Assembly: GCF_000012985.1 (NCBI RefSeq)
Contig: NC_007645.1
Location: 186,001 to 250,000, forward strand
DNA length: 64,000 nucleotides
Direction: 5' to 3'
From: Hahella chejuensis KCTC 2396
GTDB lineage: Bacteria; Pseudomonadota; Gammaproteobacteria; Pseudomonadales; Oleiphilaceae
Position numbers and translations under genes: made by a program. The number at the start of each line of letters is the position of its first letter. The stretch's first letter is position 1. Shown piece by piece: positions 59,276 to 64,000 of the stretch. The notes beneath the pieces are model-generated. The model saw nothing but the letters and a program-made list of their open reading frames with translations, did no database searches and was not told the origin of the DNA.

Positions 59276-61513
59276 ATGTCGAAATTCGCATCACTGTTCG
59301 TCAATAGCTCAGCTTCTGATCAGGATGAGGACAAAGGTAAGCCCAAAGTATCCTACAGTGTTTTGCTGGTGGACGATGAGCCTGCTGTGCTGAGTGCGTT
59401 GAGCCGGGTTTTCCGCAAGGAGAGCTATGACATTCTGACCGCCAATAATGCGATGGAAGCGCTGGAAATCATCAACCAGCGCCGTGTTCATTTATTAGTT
59501 TCAGACTACATGATGCCGGGCATGACCGGCGCGGATCTGTTGCGTAAGGTAAAAGAGCAATCCCCGGATACGATTCGAATTATGCTGACCGGACAGGCGG
59601 ATACTACCGCAGTGATGGCCGCCATCAATGAGGGTGCGGTCTATCGCTTTATTCTCAAGCCCTGGAATGATGACGACTTACGCGTCACTGTGGCCCTGGC
59701 GCTGGAGCAGTATGATCTCATTCAGAAGAACAAGGAGCTTGAGAAGACCAACGCCAAACAGCAAAAAGATTTGCAGGCGTTCAGCAAGCTGGCGCAACAA
59801 AACCGCAGCCAGCTGGCGATCATGCTGCATAAGCACAATCTTTTGAATAAACAGCAGGTTCAGGAAGTCTTCAAGCTGCAGCAAAGCCGCAAGGAGACGG
59901 TGATCAAACTGTTGCTGGAAAAACAATGGATTGATGAACGTAAGCTGGTGCAGTTGCTGAAAAAGGAAATGTTCTTTGAAGAAGTGTCCCTGGCTGAGTT
60001 TCAAATCGAGCCGGTGACGTTGTCGCTCATACCCAAATCCCTGTGTCAGAAGCAGCTCATCATTCCTCTGAGAGTCAGCGGCAAGCGTTTGTTATTAGCC
60101 ATGGCGGACCCGCTTAACGTGGAGCTGATAGACGAACTGGGCTTCACCACGGGCATGCAGATCGATCCTGTAGTCGCTACGGTCAGCGCAATGGAGTTGA
60201 AACTCGCCGAGCTGTTCGAGGAAGAGGAAACCTCCATCAAAGAGCTGGAAAGCATAGTGACGGGGATCGATCCTTTCGAAGGCATCGAAGTGGTGATCGA
60301 AGATGACGACGATGATTCTCTGGAAGATCTGTTAAGCCAGACCGAACAACCGCCGGCGGTGCGCCTGGTCAATGCGATCATCATTGAGGCCTTGCGCCTG
60401 GGCGCCAGCGATATCCATATCCATCCCCGCACCAATCAGGTCATCGTGCGCTATCGCATTGACGGCGTGCTGGAGGATAAGATCCGCATCCCGCATAGCA
60501 TGCATATGTCTCTGGTCTCCCGTATCAAGGTCATGTCTGAGCTGGACATCACCGAACGCCGCCGTCCCCAGGACGGGCGCATCACGGTGAAAACGCCGAT
60601 GCGGGTGGTGGACCTGCGCATTTCCACACTGCCCACATTGAACGGGGAGAAAGTGGTGATGCGGGTGTTGGAGCGTAATTCCTCAGTGAAAAACCTGACT
60701 CATTTGGGGCTGTCGGAACTCAACTCCCGACGCATGGAAGCCGCCATCAATAAACCCCAGGGCATGATTCTCGCGACAGGCCCTACCGGCAGCGGCAAAA
60801 GCACGTCGCTCTATGCGTTGTTGCAGCATAACGCCACCACGGAGAAGAATTACGTTACCATCGAAGACCCGGTGGAGTTCTATCTGGACATGGCCGGGCA
60901 GGTATCCGTACGAGAGAAAATCGGCCTGAGTTTCGCTTCCATTCTGCGCGCCATTTTGCGCCAGGACCCGGATATCATTCTGCTGGGAGAAATTCGCGAC
61001 TTCGAGACGGCGGAAGTCGCGTTGCATGCGGCGTTGACCGGACACTTGGTATTCTCCACGCTGCACACCAACTCCTCCATCGGCACCATCGCCCGGTTGT
61101 TGGATCTGGGCATCAAACCCTTCGTCGCGGCCCAGGCGTTAGAGTGCATCATCGCGCAGCGGCTGGTGCGGCGCATCTGCGATCATTGTCGTGAAGAAGT
61201 GACGCCCAACGAGGAGGAAATATACCTGCTGGGCCCTCTGTTCAACGATCCCCACCTGAAAACCTATCACGGCCGCGGCTGCCATAAATGCAACCACGGC
61301 TATAAAGGCCGCATCGGCCTGTATGAAGTCCTCACCATCACAGAAGAACTGCGCCACCACATCGCCGGCGGCGCATCCAGTAAAGAACTTCACGAAATCG
61401 CCGTCGCCAACGGTCTGGTCACCCTCGTCGCCGACGCCAAAACCCGCGTCCACAACGGACTCACCACCACCTACGAAGTCCTGCGGGTGCTGGGAACGCA
61501 GATTGAGGTGTAA
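59276..61513 (+). CDS. Response-regulator receiver fused to a GspE/PilB-type secretion/pilus ATPase
   Basis: This 745-residue protein is seven bases after the kinase. Residues 26-140 form a receiver: VLLVDDEP, phosphoacceptor Asp77 in LLVSDYMMPGM, Thr105 and Lys128 in FILKPW. A coiled coil (145-180) is followed by a MshEN/T2SSE_N-like region (about 180-330). An acidic linker (EDDDDDSLEDLLSQ) leads to a GspE/PilB ATPase from 360 with DIHIHPRTNQV, the Walker A GPTGSGKST at 502-510, an Asp-box IEDPVEF, PDIILLGEIRD and paired Cys zinc motif (CDHC, CHKC). It probably links kinase output to assembly of a type IV pilus or type II-like system. No pilin or secretin gene is adjacent. Confidence 0.9.
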   Translation: MSKFASLFVNSSASDQDEDKGKPKVSYSVLLVDDEPAVLSALSRVFRKESYDILTANNAMEALEIINQRRVHLLVSDYMMPGMTGADLLRKVKEQSPDTIRIMLTGQADTTAVMAAINEGAVYRFILKPWNDDDLRVTVALALEQYDLIQKNKELEKTNAKQQKDLQAFSKLAQQNRSQLAIMLHKHNLLNKQQVQEVFKLQQSRKETVIKLLLEKQWIDERKLVQLLKKEMFFEEVSLAEFQIEPVTLSLIPKSLCQKQLIIPLRVSGKRLLLAMADPLNVELIDELGFTTGMQIDPVVATVSAMELKLAELFEEEETSIKELESIVTGIDPFEGIEVVIEDDDDDSLEDLLSQTEQPPAVRLVNAIIIEALRLGASDIHIHPRTNQVIVRYRIDGVLEDKIRIPHSMHMSLVSRIKVMSELDITERRRPQDGRITVKTPMRVVDLRISTLPTLNGEKVVMRVLERNSSVKNLTHLGLSELNSRRMEAAINKPQGMILATGPTGSGKSTSLYALLQHNATTEKNYVTIEDPVEFYLDMAGQVSVREKIGLSFASILRAILRQDPDIILLGEIRDFETAEVALHAALTGHLVFSTLHTNSSIGTIARLLDLGIKPFVAAQALECIIAQRLVRRICDHCREEVTPNEEEIYLLGPLFNDPHLKTYHGRGCHKCNHGYKGRIGLYEVLTITEELRHHIAGGASSKELHEIAVANGLVTLVADAKTRVHNGLTTTYEVLRVLGTQIEV

Positions 61514-61729
61514 AAATTAGAAATTTTAGTGGAGGGTATAAAATAATTACTAGATAAATATCCTGATATGTTCTTATTTTACTTGGCGTTTGCTTTTTTT
61601 GTATTTTCAGTGTCGATTTTTGTGTCTTTTTTATCTCTGGATTTTTCTATTTTTTGTACTAGTAATTCATATGTGAATCGATCATTTATATAATATAAAT
61701 TTATATATTTATAACGAAATGGGTGTTTT

Positions 61730-63121
61730 ATGCATGAGGAAAAATCTTCTGGTGATGATGATAAAAGTTTAGTGCATAGTGATTACCAAATAAGATGGAA
61801 GAATTATAGAAGGTTTGAGGATACAGACTGGATTACAATTAAACCTATCACAATTCTTATTGGTGCAAATAATTGTGGTAAGAGCAGTATATTAGCTCCT
61901 CTTTTGCTTCTCAACCAAACTATAAAATCTAACGATACTGAAACGCCTTTAGTAACTAGAGGAAGGCTTATTGATGCGGGTAACTATAAGGACTTTATTC
62001 ATCATCATGAGGAAAATAGAAATTTATTCTTAGGATTAAGATTCCATCTTCATGAAAACAGAAAGGCAAATAAGCCGGTAGGAAGCTATCCCCCTGGAGC
62101 TATTGAATTAACCTTTTCCAAAGGTAGAGAAGCTCATCAACTAATTCTCAATAAATACGAGCTTTATGACATATTTAAGAGGAAATATTTGTCTCAATCA
62201 TTGAATAAAAGTGGAAAATACTCTCTGAGCGGAAATATCTCATATTCTAAAATGAGTGATAGAGAAAAGGCTGCAGTTTTAAAGTCTGAAGTGGTTAACT
62301 TTCTATTCTCTCCTACGTCTACATTGTACTCACTGGAATTACCTAGTGATGAGAGTGAGGAGTCTGAGGTTGAAAGATTTTCAGAAGAGTTTTCACATTA
62401 TTTAAGAGCTATTGGTTACGCCTTCTCTGAAATAAGAAGCTTATTTCAAAATTTGAGTTATGTGGGTCCACTGAGAAAGAAAATAGAAAGATATTACAGA
62501 ATTGCATCTGAAACACCTCAGACTGTTGGGCCTCAAGGTGAAAATGCACCCAACTTATTCAGGCGTAACTACGAAAATCTCAAGCATGACGTTGATAGAT
62601 GGGTAAAGCACTTTGAATTTGGTGACTCTCTACATTTTGATGATGTGAATGATGACATTTTTCAGTTATTTCTTGGTTCTGGGGATCAGAGAGTAAATGT
62701 TGCTGATGTAGGGTTTGGAGCATCTCAAGTATTGCCTCTAATTATTCAGGCGCTTGCAGCTCCTCCTGATAGCCTAACATTGGCAGAGCAGCCGGAGATT
62801 CATTTGAATCCAAGGCTCCAGTGTGCATTAGCCGACTTATTTGTACATATGGCCAATAACGGTCATAGAGTTTTAGTGGAAACTCATAGTGAACACTTAA
62901 TAATGCGACTCCGAAAGTTTGTCGCAAATGGTGATATAAAAAAGGATGATGTCGCTCTTTATTTTTTAGAGAGAGATGGTGACAGGTCAGTTATTAAACA
63001 AGTTAATATAGAAAATAATGGGCATATTAATACGGAATCATGGCCAAAAGGATTTTTTGATGATGCACTTCGCGAAGCTCTAGCACTAGCGAGCGCACAA
63101 GCAAAAATTAGGAGTAAATGA
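61730..63121 (+). CDS. SMC/OLD-like ABC-type ATPase (DUF3696 type), probable defence-system sensor
   Basis: This 463-residue protein starts at ATG 61730 in AT-rich DNA. Walker A is GANNCGKSS at residues 45-53 within WITIKPITILIGANNCGKSSIL. The middle is a large helical insert. Later come VADVGFGASQVLPLIIQAL (signature-like), TLAEQPEIHLNPRLQ (Walker B with Glu) and VETHSEHLIMRLR (H-loop). This is the AAA_15/DUF3696 arrangement shared by the ATPases of Septu, PARIS and OLD-type systems, which sense phage or DNA ends and gate a nuclease. Its stop overlaps the start of a PIN-like nuclease gene. Codon use and base composition differ from all upstream genes. Confidence 0.85.
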   Translation: MHEEKSSGDDDKSLVHSDYQIRWKNYRRFEDTDWITIKPITILIGANNCGKSSILAPLLLLNQTIKSNDTETPLVTRGRLIDAGNYKDFIHHHEENRNLFLGLRFHLHENRKANKPVGSYPPGAIELTFSKGREAHQLILNKYELYDIFKRKYLSQSLNKSGKYSLSGNISYSKMSDREKAAVLKSEVVNFLFSPTSTLYSLELPSDESEESEVERFSEEFSHYLRAIGYAFSEIRSLFQNLSYVGPLRKKIERYYRIASETPQTVGPQGENAPNLFRRNYENLKHDVDRWVKHFEFGDSLHFDDVNDDIFQLFLGSGDQRVNVADVGFGASQVLPLIIQALAAPPDSLTLAEQPEIHLNPRLQCALADLFVHMANNGHRVLVETHSEHLIMRLRKFVANGDIKKDDVALYFLERDGDRSVIKQVNIENNGHINTESWPKGFFDDALREALALASAQAKIRSK

Positions 63122-63606
63122 TGTGCATATTTGATGTAACTATAGACACTAATGTGTTGATGCATGGCAGCAACCCTAATGAAAATCGATTTCATGATAC
63201 TGTAGAATTTTTGCAACTTCTTTTAGAGTGTGAGACGCATATATGTGTTGATATGGGTTTTAATTTCGAGGAGGGAGTTAATAATAGCATTATTGGGCAT
63301 GAGTACTTAACGAAACTTGTCCACGGACAGTTTGGTTATGCTGTTATTACTCAAATGGCGCAAACAGGGAGGATTGACATGGTGGAAACTGATATCGGAA
63401 TGGCTAAGAATCGCTCCCTTATAAATATGATTTCTAATAAGCATGATAGAGTCTTTGTTAGAGTTGCAGCAAACTCTCGGGCGCACGTACTAGTTTCTCA
63501 CGATCTAAGGGACTTTCCTCCTCACACAAGAAAAGAGCTTAAGAAATTATTTGAGTTATTTGTTTCAGAAGCGTCAGAAGCTAAGAACTTATTGGCAGAT
63601 GAGTAG
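63121..63606 (+). CDS. PIN-like nuclease, effector candidate paired with the SMC/OLD-like ATPase
   Basis: This 161-residue protein starts at ATG 63121, six bases after AGGAG; ATG 63118 is also in frame, giving an overlap with the ATPase stop either way. The N-terminus FDVTIDTNVLMHG supplies the first PIN Asp, with an acidic patch near EFLQLLLECETHICVDMGFNFEEG. The C-terminal half has VRVAANSRAHVLVSHDLRDFP, the usual strand with the last catalytic acids. PIN proteins are Mg-dependent RNases (or, less often, DNases). It forms a tight two-gene cassette with the ATPase, ending at a symmetric hairpin. Confidence 0.75.
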   Translation: MCIFDVTIDTNVLMHGSNPNENRFHDTVEFLQLLLECETHICVDMGFNFEEGVNNSIIGHEYLTKLVHGQFGYAVITQMAQTGRIDMVETDIGMAKNRSLINMISNKHDRVFVRVAANSRAHVLVSHDLRDFPPHTRKELKKLFELFVSEASEAKNLLADE

Positions 63607-63610
63607 TTTG

Positions 63611-63649
63611 AAAATCCCCTAGATTATTTTCTACCATCTGGGGGATTTT
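63611..63649. terminator. Bidirectional terminator closing the AT-rich cassette
   Basis: AAAATCCCC (63611-63619) and GGGGATTTT (63641-63649) pair as a perfect 9-bp stem, extended inward by four more pairs, with A and T tails on both sides. It sits between the PIN gene and the oppositely oriented gene entering from the right, and also marks the end of the AT-rich island. Confidence 0.85.
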
Positions 63650-63656
63650 GAATTGC

Positions 63657-64000
63657 TCAACAAAGATCCGCATCCTCGACTCTGAGAATCGCCAGGCCGG
63701 GGCTGCCGGCGGTGCTGGTTCGGCTGAGGATGGCTTCGATGTAGTAAGCGTTTTGTATGAAGTCGAAGCTGGTGGTCCAACAGCCGTCGCTGACGCTGTG
63801 GGTCTGGTAGGCCGCGTTGGCGGGACGGGTGTTGCTGTCCAGCGTCAACAGCGTAGTGGTGACGCCGGTGTTGTAGTTGTACTGGCGGAGTGACAGCACG
63901 ACTCTGGCGTCGCTTCCGTTATCGCGGAAACGGGCGCTGAGGCGTTTGTTGACGCCGCCGTTATCGAGGTCGGCGATGGCGGTGACGTTATACCGTAAAG
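63657..64000 (-). CDS. C-terminal fragment of an unknown exported-type protein (runs off the right edge)
   Basis: The frame is open from the window edge to a TAG at 63657. It encodes at least 114 residues, including RYNVTAIADLDNGGVNKRLS, FRDNGSDARVVLSLRQYNYNTGVTTTLLTLDSN, SVSDGCWTTSFDFIQNAYYIEAILSRTSTAGSPGL and a Cys at the very end (EDADLC). It looks like repeated beta strands with no catalytic motif, as in a secreted beta-sandwich protein; I do not recognise the family. Composition is back to the normal GC of the chromosome. Confidence 0.7.
   Translation of the reverse strand, partial: LRYNVTAIADLDNGGVNKRLSARFRDNGSDARVVLSLRQYNYNTGVTTTLLTLDSNTRPANAAYQTHSVSDGCWTTSFDFIQNAYYIEAILSRTSTAGSPGLAILRVEDADLC

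Noticed and set aside
61514-61729. Attachment-site repeats flanking the AT-rich cassette
   Set aside because: I looked for short direct repeats at 61514-61540 and 63600-63660 and found none long enough to be meaningful.
1-64000. CRISPR arrays, insertion sequences, integrases, rRNA operons or phage structural genes
   Set aside because: I saw no regularly spaced repeats, no transposase or recombinase motifs, and no rRNA-like sequence.

Overview
The window is a chromosomal segment of a gammaproteobacterium. Several genes match marine gammaproteobacteria of the Hahella/Oceanospirillales type: the recC-recB-recD order, dadA, YeiP, HspQ, PepD, Tsx, imelysins, and a large secreted M14 peptidase. 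The genus is my inference from gene content and moderately GC-rich coding sequence; I could not run a search. There are no rRNA genes, no insertion sequences and no CRISPR array. One stretch near the right end (about 61.5-63.65 kb) is much more AT-rich than the rest and looks horizontally acquired.

Layout. 0-6.4 kb: 5' end of dadA, a tRNA-like structured RNA upstream of an RlaP-type nucleotidyltransferase, a membrane GGDEF protein with a degenerate motif, a Tat-exported intradiol dioxygenase, a nitrilase homologue lacking the usual catalytic Cys, a secreted phospholipase-C-like protein with two lectin modules, and a small secreted protein. 6.5-12.9 kb: an XRE regulator and a four-gene operon (lipoprotein imelysin, di-haem CxxCH protein, second imelysin, DUF1513) behind a Fur-box-like palindrome, so probably iron-starvation induced. 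12.9-23.2 kb: housekeeping and accessory genes, including a ParD-like/zeta toxin pair, YciH, a MocR regulator, a LysE exporter, a WYL regulator and a methyltransferase. 23.2-32.5 kb: an alpha-glucoside uptake locus (binding protein, two permeases, GH13 glucosidase, ATPase, AraC regulator) next to a divergent GH13 paralogue that has lost its acid/base Glu.

32.6-42.8 kb: HspQ, a periplasmic binding protein plus a 'histidine kinase' lacking the phosphoacceptor His, YeiP, a carbamoyltransferase-SxtJ-DUF5989 unit, pirin with a divergent LysR regulator, PepD, and a CBS-pair protein. 43.2-51.9 kb: the RecBCD helicase-nuclease as an overlapping operon. 52.4-57.3 kb: a 993-residue M14 metallopeptidase, a Tsx channel and a GNAT acetyltransferase. 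57.4-61.5 kb: a tight three-gene module of MglA-like GTPase, soluble histidine kinase and a receiver-GspE/PilB fusion ATPase, which reads as a signalling chain controlling a pilus- or secretion-type motor. 61.7-63.6 kb: an AT-rich two-gene cassette, SMC/OLD-like ATPase (DUF3696 type) plus PIN-like nuclease, the best candidate here for an uncharacterised defence system. The window ends inside a further minus-strand gene.

Several proteins carry family folds with a changed catalytic residue (nitrilase C to S, GH13 E to S, histidine kinase H to Q, GGDEF to GGEKF). These were read directly from codons and are the most checkable observations.
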